A stretch of DNA of 64,000 nt. It comes from Ziziphus jujuba. Taxonomy: Eukaryota; Streptophyta; Magnoliopsida; Rosales; Rhamnaceae. A model generated the notes under the pieces. That model was not told the origin of the DNA. It was given only the letters and a program-made list of their open reading frames with translations, and made no database searches. Both the position numbers and the translations under genes were made by a program. Positions 1 through 10,423 of the stretch are shown here, one piece after another. The stretch lies in assembly GCF_031755915.1 (NCBI RefSeq), contig NC_083388.1, forward strand, positions 18,316,001 to 18,380,000, written 5' to 3'. Every line of letters starts with the position of its first letter. The stretch's first letter is position 1.

Positions 1-444
1 ACCCACAGCTCTTTTTTTAATCCCATGATGGTAAAACTTTTATGAGAGGATAAAATTATAAACCGGATCATTGAAATTGTAGTGGGAAGTAATCATAGTT
101 TTTCTCAGTCCCCATATTTATTTATTTCTCCAAAAAATAAGTGGTCCAATTTCTAGAAATTAATACTGATAGACGTTAAACTCGTCGTGTCAGGTGGTGG
201 ACTTTATACATAAATTTTGTACCCTGGACACTGGCACTGTTTTGTAGCCAATAATGTAGCTGCAACAAATTCAAATCTTCTACACAGGCAATATACGAAC
301 ATAACAGCCGTCTTCTTATAAGGTATTTAATTAATTGATTTTCATATGCTTGGAGAATCGGAGATATGCTCATATGTTGGCCCCATTAATTGTTATCCGG
401 ATAAAATATGAGTTGTTATTTTCATTTTCACAACATGCATACGC

Positions 445-446
<2 letters not shown>

Positions 447-479
<33 letters not shown>
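447..479. repeat. (TA)n microsatellite
   Basis: Uninterrupted TA dinucleotides. Similar arrays recur throughout the window and several directly border MITE copies. Confidence 0.9.
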
Positions 480-482
<3 letters not shown>

Positions 483-918
483 AATATATATAGAATAAGA
501 TTACGATATGGACCAACAATAAATCTAATATTTTTTTAAAAAAGCATCGGTTTTTCTGTTATACATACATAATAAAGTTGATAATTTTTTTTTTTAAAAC
601 GTCGATTTTGGTGCTGATCTGTATGCGAACTATCTACACAGTAATCTCATTTTATATATATGTATATATATTGAAATGGAGATTTTATATTAGTCCTATT
701 TTCCTGTCTACCATGATAAAATCTCATTTCCATCTTAAAAAATATATAATTTTTTTACTTAGTTTATTTCTTTTTTTGGCTGATATTTTAAATGAATTGA
801 AATTATATAAATGGTGGACTGGTCAGGAAAAAAGGGTCAAAAAATCCTTATTTGTCTCTTCCACACAGCAAGGGTATATATAAGAATATATATATATATA
901 CACATGTATATATATATA

Positions 919-1063
919 CAGTCCGTTTATGGTGCGGACGGTCCTCATACGGATGACAGTATTGGTGACAGTTTTTTATAATATTGGTGACGATTTTCTA
1001 AAAAACCGCCGTTAATACTATGAAAAACCATCACTAATACTGCTGTCCTCAACATAGAATTTC
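919..1063. mobile_element. TA-flanked foldback MITE, copy 1
   Basis: This segment begins with GTCCGTTTATGGTGCGGAC and carries an internal palindromic core in which motifs of the type GTGACGATTTT and AAAACCGCCGTTAATACTATG alternate on both strands. Related copies lie at about 33293-33455 and 48902-49062. All three are bordered by (TA)n, which suits insertion into a TA target. The right end of this copy is diverged. No coding capacity is present, so this is a non-autonomous element, and its superfamily is unassigned. Confidence 0.7.
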
Positions 1064-2407
1064 CATATATATATATATATATATATACACATGTATATAT
1101 ATATATATATATTCGGTTTCTGTTGATTGCACATTGTTTGTTTTGATAATATCTAACAGTTTATAATTATTTGATTATAAAATACTGAATACGTCAAAAT
1201 AATTCGACCGAAAAAGAAGAATATGTCAAAATAGTTTTTTGTTGCAAACTATTAAATATGTGCTTATTTAATTTATTAAATAAATAATTTAGAAATATTT
1301 GACAATAAAGTGTCGAGAATCATATTAAAGTATAATTATAAGGCAGCATGAACATGCTAATGAAAATTATTATTTAAAAAAAAGAAAAAAGAGTACAAAA
1401 TGTGCAAATGGAGAGAGACGCTTCCAAAAACTGGTCAGCATGGCATGATTTCCTCTAGCAACATGTCTTATCTATTTCCCTACTTGATTAATGATGCTGT
1501 GAACTTCACATTAAAAAAAAAAAGAAAAAAAAGAAAAAGAAAAAGAAAAAGATACGTACAAGCACGGGGATGGAAGATAGTTTAAGAAGATAAAAATATA
1601 TGTATACATATATATATATATATATATAGTAATAATTTGTTGAGAACATATTTTAAACATAAACTTTATGTATATATATATATATATTACAAATTAATAT
1701 GGTGAAAGAAAATAAGTTATATATATATATGAATGATCTCTTAAGCAACGTTAAACTTTTTTTCTTTTCTCTTTTTGGCTAGAAAGCAACAATAAATTTA
1801 TGTTAGGCATCAATGATAGAGAACTTTGTTTTTAACATATTTTTCACATTTATGTAATACCATTTGGTTAAACAATATATTTGAAAATTCTAGAATTATT
1901 AATTTTTTTTTAACCAAAATCTTATATATCATATTATTAATGTGCTATTATTTTATAATCATATTTACTTTTTATGATTTTAAGTTATATTAATTTTTCA
2001 ACCAATAACCAACTTTCAGATTATTTGGTATCAAAAGTCTAATAAACAAATTTGTTAATTATAACATTGCTCTTTTTTACTATAAAATATAGTTAATTTC
2101 ATCAATTATTCTAAATTTTGACATAAATACAAATTGATCCTTCTAATTTTTAAAATATCCTTACTCACCTTTTAAATTTTAAAAAGTTATTATTATTTTT
2201 TATTTACATCTTTTGAAATATTATCATTTTCACTCTTATAAGGGAGTTAATCATAATTTTCAAAATATAAAGGATTAAATTGTAATTGATGCAAATCTCA
2301 TAAGATCAATATGAAAATATACCCCATAAAATAATTTAAAAAAAGGGTACAAATAGGTTAAAAATAATTTGTCATAACATTGTAATACATTTTAATTCAA
2401 CTTAAGT

Positions 2408-2480
2408 TTAGCAATAGGGATAGCCTAGTGGTAATGTTTATATTTTCCATATATGAGGTCTTAACTTTCTAATTATATGT
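2408..2480 (+). mobile_element. possible degraded tRNA-derived SINE head
   Basis: TAGCCTAGTGGTAATG (about 2421-2436) matches the consensus of a pol III A box in many plant SINEs (TRGYNNAGTGG). About 20 bases on comes ATATGAGGTCTTAACTTTC, the usual place of a B box, but that box is poorly preserved. No flanking target duplication was identified. This is a relic call based on one good motif and spacing. Confidence 0.4.
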
Positions 2481-3080
2481 GAAAAATATTTACATTTTTT
2501 ATTAGCTTAAATTTTTTATATATAATAGAAAAATAGAAAAAAATGATAACCCAGCTATCCCATTAACATTTTTCAAAAAATTGATAATTTAACTCTAATT
2601 CACCTAATCATAGATTTAAAATATCGAAGTAGAAAAAATTATCGTATAAAAAAAAAAAAAAAAAAAAAACTCTAATCTGCCCAATGATAAAAAAGCTTGA
2701 GCTTTCGAGATTGTTTAAATATATATAACTACTTGAGAAATGAGTGAGAAAAAAGTATCTTATCCATTTTTTCCCAACGACAGGAAAATTAAATATTTGC
2801 ACATAACTTTTTCTAAAAAAGAAAAAAAAAATTTAATGTATTTATATATTTTTTTAATCGAAATTAGTGTATAAATTACATGAGCCTGAAAAGAAGCAAA
2901 AGAGGTCAACTTCCATAAATAGAACAACAAAATTTGATTTCATATGCAATCCCCTTTTAACGCATGTCCACACTAATTCCTTTCAGCGCTTCACCACTGT
3001 CTCTCTTCTCTCTATCTCTCTCTCCCCCTTGTCTGTCTCTCTCATTTCTCTTGCTAGTTACAGAAATTTTTTTTTTTTTC

Positions 3081-3326
3081 ATGGTTAGGGTTCGGAAAAC
3101 CACCTTTCTTCTTGCATGGTTAGAATATTCCCAATCTACCGTCCTCATGCCCCCAGTGGGTGGCAACCCTACGGGTTTCAGACCTCTGTCAGAGCTCAGA
3201 CCGGTGACTCCGATGTCTATAATGGAGCTCCACTTATCTGCCGACCCACCCCCCATACCGATAGCCCATTCGGTATTTTTTACGGTGAAAACCCTCTCAA
3301 TGATTTCTTCCCGTTGTTCTTGTTAG
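3081..3326 (+). promoter_or_regulatory. overlapping upstream ORF in the CHX leader
   Basis: An ATG at 3081, 35 bases before the CHX start, opens a different frame that runs into the first exon and stops at 3326. If transcription starts upstream of 3081, scanning ribosomes would meet this ATG first, which could reduce CHX translation. The transcript start is not known, so this is inference. Confidence 0.35.
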
Positions 3327-6033
3327 AGATGAGTTTTGTCATCGTCGTTACTCGCCTTCTTCGCCTTCTTCTCAGGCCTCTCAGGCAGCCTAGAATCGTT
3401 TGCGAGATTCTTGTAAGCTTTTCTAATTTTCATGTAACTTCATATATATATATATATATATACATATATATACACACACACACATATATATGATGGGAAG
3501 TTGGCGTCTAATTACATGTAATTTATATAGGACTCTGAATTTATTTTAACTTTTGAAATGCAAGGGTGGTATAATTATCGGACCGAGCATTCTTGGTCGC
3601 AGCAAGAAATTCAGAGAGTTCGTTTTCCCAGAGAATGCAGATTTCCTTGTGAAAAATATTGGAATAATGGGTTTCATGTATTTTCTTTTCATTTCCGGAG
3701 TGAAAATGGATATTGCTTTGGTAACAAGGTCGGGTAAAAAACAGTTATCTATTGCAATCATGGGAGTGCTTCTTCCTTTTATAACCGCGAACATTGTGGC
3801 ATTGATCATGAGGAAATCAATGGACAAAGAACTCGCGAAAATTTCCTCCCTAGGAGCAGTCACATCGTCCATTGCCATAACAGCATTTCCTGTTCTTTAT
3901 CCTATACTAAAAGAGTTAAACCTTTTGAGCTCCGAAGTTGGAAGAATGGCTTTGTCCACGGCTCTAATAAGCGATGCCATAGGTATAAATGCGGTTGCTG
4001 CATTTGAGGCAGCTAAACAAGGAGAGGCAAACAGCATCAATGCCTTGTGGTATATGATTTCTGTGATTCTTTTGGTGGGTTTCATGGTCACATACATTAG
4101 GAAATTCATGGCCTGGATTATAGCAAAAACCCCAGAAGGCCAATCTGTGGACCAAGCTTATGTGGTTTTCATATTTATGAGTGTACTGATTATAGGGTTC
4201 ATCACCGATACATTAGGCATAGCCATTCTTAATGGACCTTTATGGCTGGGATTGGTGATACCGGATGGACCACCTCTCGGTGCCGCACTTGTGGAGAGGA
4301 GTGAGGCTTTTGTGATGGATATTTTAATGCCAGCTTCGTTTGCATTCGTTGGATTGTATACAGATTTTTCTTCTATGAGCTCGGTTAAATGGTCTACTTT
4401 GCAGCCATTGTTTGCCATGGTTGCGACAGGTTATGTGGTCAAATTTGTTGCAACATTGTTAGGTTGTCTGTTCTTTCAATTTCCTTTGAGAGATGGTGTT
4501 ACGCTTAGCCTCATTATGAGCTTGAGAGGCCAGGTGGAGCTCATATTGTTCATCCACTGGATGGACAAAAAGGTACTTGTTTCTTTTCAATGGATAGAGA
4601 TTTTCTGTCTCCATTTTCATATCCCTTTTTCTGTCCAATCAATGATAAAAGTCCACCTCATTTTAAAATGCAGTTGTTATTATTATTCTTTTCACTTAGC
4701 TTATTTTATTTTATTTTTATTAATCTTTCTAAATTTTTCGGTACAGTATTAACAGTGAACAAGAAAAAAGAAACAGAAAATCCACATCCTTTTCCTATAT
4801 TGTTTTACCATATTATGTACTTACCATTAGAATCCGCAACTTTGAATCAGTTTCAGGTTTTTTCGTTTTTATATACAGATTATAGAGCAACCATCGTTCA
4901 CATTAATGGTGCTATTGACGGTGACGACGACTGCAATAGTCACTCCCTTGATCAGCATCGTTTACGATCCAACAAGACCATACATGGTCAACAAGAGGAG
5001 AACCATCCAACACACAGCACAAAGCACCGAACTTCGTATACTAGTATGCATTCATGATCAAGAAAGTGTATCGGCCGCAATCGATCTTCTTGAAGCAACC
5101 AATCCAAACTTAAGCAGTCCATTCTCCATCTACGCTCTCAGGCTAGTCGAGCTTGTAGGGCGAGCCGCCCCGCTGTTCATAGACCACGAAAAGCAACCAG
5201 AGCCTTCAAGGTATGCAGATTCAGACACAATCCACAATGCCCTGAAGCGGTATGAGGAAATTCGACGTGGGTTTGTGAAGATCCATGCTTTCACGGCAGT
5301 AGCTCCAAAGCGAACAATGTACCAAGATATCTGCGAATTGGCTCTTCTCAACAAAGCCACATTCATCATCTTGCCTTTCAACAAGGAACGCATCGAAAAG
5401 ATTGGAGGAACAGAGCTAGTTCGTGTCGGAGTTCGATCGGTGAACTCCAACGTGTTGGCCCATGCACCATGCTCTGTTGGGGTTCTGGTGGACAAAGGCC
5501 ATCTTAGAAATCCTCTCATGGCTTACTCTTACAGGCACTCGATTGAGAGATTTGCAGTTCTGTTTTTGGGAGGAGCAGATTCCAGAGAAGCACTCGCTTA
5601 TGCAGATAGAATGGCTGGGAATATGGACGTTTCTGTGACCGTGATTCGTTTTCTTTCGCACAATGGTGAAGGAGATAAGGAACTAGAGAAGAAACTGGAC
5701 GATGGAGTTGTGACTTCGTTTTGGGTGAAGAATGAGGTGAATGAGAGGGTTGTTTATAGGGAGATAACAGTGAGGAATGGAGCAGAGACGGTGGCGGCAA
5801 TTCAGGCGATAAATGATGAATCCTATGACCTTTGGATTGTGGGGAGGAAAGAAGGGATAAACCCATTTCTTCTTGAGGGGTTGGAGGATTGGAGTGAGAA
5901 TCATGAACTGGGAGTGATTGGTGACTATGTAGCTTCGGATGATTTTGGAGGGAATGCTTCTGTTTTAGTAGTACAGCAGCAAATCTTAAGAGAACAAAAA
6001 GCAAACACCTTATGTGCGTCCTTCTTCAAGTAG
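3116..6033 (+). CDS. Cation/H+ antiporter of the CHX (CPA2) family
   Basis: Exons at 3116-3412, 3565-4572 and 4879-6033 join in frame to 819 residues, a normal CHX length. Both introns are GT-AG. The product should be an endomembrane or plasma-membrane monovalent cation/proton exchanger. The N-terminal half (about residues 70-440) is a multi-pass Na+/H+ exchanger domain starting with NPLNDFFPLFLLEM and containing GGIIIGPSILGR. The C-terminal half is the soluble CHX tail (TELRILVCIHDQESV, SPFSIYALRLVELVGRAAP, SVLVVQQQ). The usual Asn-Asp-type core pair reads Ser235-Asp236 (ALISDAIG). The start is the only in-frame ATG upstream of the first membrane segment, but an earlier ATG at 3081 opens an overlapping frame ending at 3326. 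Position beside SWC6 suggests a CHX24/25-type orthologue. The subfamily is inferred, the family is certain. Confidence 0.93.
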
Positions 6034-7700
6034 ATTAAATTTTTTTTGCTATGATATATATATATTTATATATATATATATATAGATATATATATTTTTT
6101 TTCAAAGTTTATATAATTTTAGCATTGGAAATTTGGAATATGTAATATGTAGGTCAAGGCTAAAACATTATTTTTGTTTTTTGGAGCCCTAATATGTACA
6201 AAGTTATACTTTGCTAAATTTATACAAGTCATTTACATTTATATTTTATTTTTCTTATTGGATGTTTTGTTATAATTTAAATTGTTTATGACCAGTAGTA
6301 ATCATTGTTACTGGTTAGATTGACGGTTGGTATGATGATAATTGATTAACTTTATAACTAAAAACCTATATATTAAAAGTGTTTCAAATGGCATTTCTAT
6401 TCAACCCAAAAAAAAAAAAAAAAAAAAGAAAGAAAGAAAAGAAAAAAAAAAGAAAAAAGAAAAAAGTACATTATGTTAAAAAAATTAAAAATATAGCATT
6501 CTATGATTTTTTATTTTTATTTTTATCATATAGTATTCTATGCATTAAATTGCAATATGATTTTGTTTTTTTAAAAAAATTGGTTGTCATATGGAATGTT
6601 GAATCCGGTAATGATTACAAATAAAAAATATTTTTTTAATAATCATATGAGTAATATTATGAAAGGTATTTTTATTTTCTTATGGATATGACACAAAAAA
6701 TGGATTATACAAGATTAATAATTTACATGATCTCCAATAGTGTAGTTAATTTGTCCAAAAAAAAAAATCGCAGTTAATTGCATAAATACATTTTTTTTGG
6801 TAAAAATAATTTTATAACTACGTTTTTGTTTTGGCAGTGAATTGCATAAATACATAAAAGAAGAGACTCGTATACTTTACATAGATTTTAAATGGATATA
6901 TTTCAGTATAGCATTTTTAATTTGCTATTTTTTCAATATTACATTTTCATTAGAAAAAATATTATTACGATCCTTTTATATTTTATTGTTTTTCACTTAT
7001 TTATTCACTTTTTTTTTTTTTACATGGTCTTTTACGCTTCTATAGTTTTTCATCTATATTTTTCCCCAGGTACTTAATATATATATATATATATATATAT
7101 CTATATATATATATTATATATAGTACTTAATATATATATATCTATATCTATATTATATATATAACAAAAAACACACACACAGAGAAAACACATATACATA
7201 TTTTTTTATACATTACTAAATCTTAAAAATTTGATGCTGCAATCCTTTTCCCCAATTTATTAAAAAAAAAAAAAAACAAAAGTAATAAGTTCTATATAAT
7301 AATCATAGTTGTTTCAAATATAATTTTAAAGGTTAAGTAAATCAATATTTAATGCATTTGAACTATTTTTAAAAGGAAAAAAAGTTAATTATGAGTTTAA
7401 TTAAATTATTTTTTCATTAATTTTCATAATTTTTATTTTTTAAAAATGAATATAAAATATTAATTAAATAAAAAATAAATGAGTTAAATTTTAACTTTAT
7501 TATTAAAAATTCTAAAAAAAATAGTACTGCATCGAAATGTAAGAAGATATAATAATATTTTTATAATAAAAATATAGTAATAAAAAAATTGAAAGTAAAA
7601 TATGCTATAATAATATTTATCCGATTTAAATTAATCCAGACTCTTCACAAGTAATAATAAATATTCCTGGCTTGCTCAAAAAACGATACCGTTTCGCTAT
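6034..7700. other. intergenic region, CHX 3' flank to SWC6 promoter
   Basis: No gene is seen. It contains (TA)n at about 6053-6087, an A/G tract at 6408-6466, and a large compound (TA)n/(TCTATA)n array at about 7077-7163 in which the block beginning TACTTAATATATATA occurs twice. The rest is AT-rich unique-looking sequence. Confidence 0.6.
7077..7163. repeat. compound TA-rich array with internal duplication
   Basis: TACTTAATATATATA followed by TA and TCTATA units occurs twice in direct orientation, interrupted by TATTATATATAG. This is low-complexity sequence typical of slippage. Confidence 0.8.
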
Positions 7701-8481
7701 AAATTTTGACGTCTGAATTTTGCTTACTAAAAAAGTCGATGTTTCCGGGATCGGCTTTGCCATAAGCATCGCCTCTGCTTGTGTGTGTGAGCGTTGGGAA
7801 AGGCCCTCTGATATTTTCGCCGGCGACCTCTAAAAACTACATAGCATTTCGTCGAGCAGTGGAGCTCGTCTCTTTGAATTTAAAGGTGGGTTTTTTTATT
7901 TTATTTTTTCTTTCCTAGGGTTCTCTACTGCTACAGAAAGTGGATTTTAGGCTTCTTTTTTTTTTTTTTTTTAATTTTTTTTTTTTCATATAACGAATAA
8001 CAATTGGCATGGCAAATTTCATGGATGACTGAAAACATTTTAACCTTTTTTTTAATTTTTTTTTTTTTTGGTAGTTTCTTTTTTTCCCGGTTTATTGGGT
8101 ATATTTAATTTGGGGAGTAGCCAGTAGCCCCGTCTTCAAGTCTCTGTTTTTGATTCGATTATTGAGGCAAGAAATCTAACCCACATGGTCAAAATAGTCT
8201 ACAACTATACTAATCATCTTTCTGTACTCAATTGAAGTCGAAAATTGTTTTTTCTTTTTTTTTTTTTAATAATAATTATATATATATATATATATATTCT
8301 TGGGAGGGCGTGGAAATTTATTAGTCTGCTTGAAGGCCAATGTGAAATGTAATCCAACATGTGTGGTTCCTTAATTTGACATTCTACGGATATGCAGAGG
8401 GACTTTTTTGTTATTTATTTCCAAAAAGGTTTTCATTTTTTTTTTATTTTTTTTTTTAATGATTCAAGCATGTATTTGCAG
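7700..8481 (+). other. SWC6 5' leader exon and leader intron
   Basis: The leader exon (start uncertain, about 7750) ends at 7885 before GTGGGT. The intron, 7886-8481, is rich in poly-T runs and has a TTTGCAG acceptor. Long first introns in 5' leaders often raise expression in plants, but nothing here proves that. Confidence 0.55.
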
Positions 8482-8483
8482 CA

Positions 8484-9709
8484 ATGGAGGAAGACACATC
8501 CAGCCCTATTCGTCGAGTGTCAAGCAGAACCCGCAAGGTTGCTTCAAAGATGGCTGCTGCACTTGCAAGTAGTGATAACCGAGCTCAGGTTATTTATAAA
8601 TTATTTCCTTACATTGCTCTGGCCCTGCCACTTGTAGTTTCTTTAATGTATATGATCTGATTTTACATTGGATGAAGTTTGAGTTTGGGTATCAATCTCT
8701 TTGTTTTAGGCTGCTCTTGCTCGCCTTGAAGCTTTGGAAAATGATAATGCTGGTATGGAAATGCAAGAAACTAATGAAGACGATGAGGCTTCTCTTGATG
8801 ATGATGATCAAGGTCTAATTCTCATTGTTCCTTTGTCTTTCTCTCTATTTTCATTTTTTTTTTAATTTTTTTTTTTTTTTTTTTTTGAAATTTCCCGTCT
8901 ACATGCTGGTATGAGACTCAATGATTGTTTTAACATCTATGCTTTTGATGCACAACTTAAGTATCAAGTACAGGATGATTTGAAGGCATAAATTTAAACT
9001 TTCAATCCTTGAATAATATGTGAATTGGTACTCTTCACGGTAAAGGATCCTGTGGAACTCTACTCACCTCAGAACTTGTTGATCGAAACTTATAATTATA
9101 AGCGAAAACTATTTAGTGCCTCAATGAAAAGAGAATTCTGTTTTGTCATTTAGAATTATATTAAGGGGTCCGACTTACACAAATGTACTCTGAATGACAT
9201 GCATTTTTATTGGGGTGATGGTTGATGGTTACAGGGAACATTTGGCATTTTCTCTGCAATGGCTGTATCTATTACACCTTGCTTAATGTCTTTTTTCTTT
9301 CTATGCAGTGTACATGCAAAAGAAGATGTCCAAGAGCATGAAGCGTAAAACACGCCAGGCAAAAGCTCTTGAGAATGCCAGAAAGGCCCCAAGAACTTTC
9401 ATTGAGCTCCTGCATGAGGTAGAATTGTAAACATGAAACTCTGCCTTCATTCATTGTTGGTTTTGGGTTTCCCTTTATGATTTTTTACATCACTCCATAA
9501 AACAGGCAAATCTGGAATCTTTGCCACCTCATGTTCCTTCATATTTAAAGGCTGCAGTAGGACCTCCAAGCTCTACCTCTCGCCGCCATTTCTGCACCGT
9601 TTGTGGTTCTGCTGCCAACTATACATGTATAAGGTGTGGGATTCGCTTCTGTTCATGCCGTTGCCAGAATATACATAATGATACCCGTTGTTTGAAGTTT
9701 GTGGCCTGA
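8484..9709 (+). CDS. SWC6: SWR1 complex subunit 6, HIT-type zinc finger protein
   Basis: Exons 8484-8588, 8710-8812, 9309-9418 and 9506-9709 give a 173-residue protein, close to the length of plant SWC6/SEF. It is a subunit of the SWR1 remodelling complex, which deposits histone H2A.Z and in Arabidopsis represses early flowering through FLC. The N-terminus is basic and serine-rich (IRRVSSRTRKVASKMAAAL), then comes an acidic stretch, a basic helix (KKMSKSMKRKTRQAKALENA), and a C-terminal HIT finger. Its ligands are all present: Cys136, Cys139, Cys147, Cys150, Cys155, Cys159, His163 and Cys168. The 5' untranslated region is spliced: a non-coding exon ends at 7885 with a GT donor and the intron ends at 8481, two bases before the ATG. 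The spliced leader, exon phases and finger all agree. Confidence 0.96.
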
Positions 9710-10114
9710 ATGAATTTGAGTCAACCAAAATTTTGTAAATTTTATTAGACTGGATTGACGCGTTGTAAGTGTTCTAGAGCAATTTAATGTTAGAAGCGTT
9801 CTTGATACAATCAGTTAATAATTCTATTTTTATTGTGCCTGCTTTTGAGGTATTTATTCAATAACATTGGATAACGAGTCAATATTGTGGTATGGTAGGA
9901 GCTAAATTTGCCATAGGGGTTACCTATAATGCATTTGCTGATTTCTTGCATCTTTCCTCTTTGGCCAGTGCATACGTCTTACGTGGTGGTAAGGTTGGAG
10001 TTTTTGAACTTCTCAAGTTATCTGCTTACTAATCAAAAGGCTTAAATAAAAGGAGGTAAATTTCTTATCGCGAATATAATCGTTTTCATTAAATCATAAA
10101 ACAAACATAATAAC

Positions 10115-10182
10115 ATAACAAATCATATACTTAATGAAGCATTGATAGTAACCTAACAAATCATATGCTTAATGAAGCATTG
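10115..10182. repeat. short tandem duplication, about 38 bp period
   Basis: ACAAATCATATACTTAATGA and ACAAATCATATGCTTAATGA recur 38 bases apart, each followed by AGCATTG. They lie downstream of both SWC6 (+) and the laccase gene (-), in the shared 3' flank. Confidence 0.7.
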
Positions 10183-10285
10183 GTCCAGTTCTGGACTTAG
10201 AACTGCAAATGAAATCGAGTTGGAACTGAAGACATCTTTATGCAAACAAAATACATATCAATACAAGGACATTAGGAAGTAGCTA

Positions 10286-10423
10286 ATCCAGCAACTGCTG
10301 TGGATGGCCTTTTAACACCTGATATTTAAAATCTTAAGGTTGGGGGTAGATCTGCAAATCCAGCAACTGTTTTGTTTTGATCTAAAGGCTGGTATTAAAA
10401 ATCTTAACATGGGGGTAGATCTG
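10286..10423. repeat. tandem duplication covering the laccase stop region
   Basis: Two units of about 70 bp (10286-10355 and 10357-10423) share TTAAAATCTTAA and GGGGGTAGATCTGC. The right-hand unit holds the last codons and stop of the laccase gene. The left-hand unit is a diverged copy within its 3' untranslated region. Confidence 0.65.

Larger units (their letters stand above)
1..3115. other. AT-rich intergenic region without a recognisable gene
   Basis: No convincing coding sequence was found. Short open frames here are low-complexity and match no family I know. The stretch holds (TA)n arrays (447-479, about 882-920, 1064-1112, 1604-1628, 1672-1687), a TA-flanked foldback MITE (about 919-1063), a purine-rich A/G tract (1511-1551), a possible SINE relic (about 2408-2480) and a weak inverted repeat between about 2098 and 2290. 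The last few hundred bases, CT-rich around 3000-3045, probably contain the promoter and leader of the CHX gene that follows. Confidence 0.6.

Noticed and set aside
2957..3326. Long overlapping open frames on both strands around 2964-3326
   Set aside because: They are shadows of the CHX first exon and its CT-rich leader. Only the frame from 3116 reads as CHX and splices in phase to exon 2.
5516..6004. 162-codon minus-strand open frame opposite CHX exon 3
   Set aside because: It is antisense to a well-conserved CHX tail and has no recognisable domain.
6379..6624. 81-codon plus-strand frame rich in lysine
   Set aside because: It is a translation of the A/G tract at 6408-6466.
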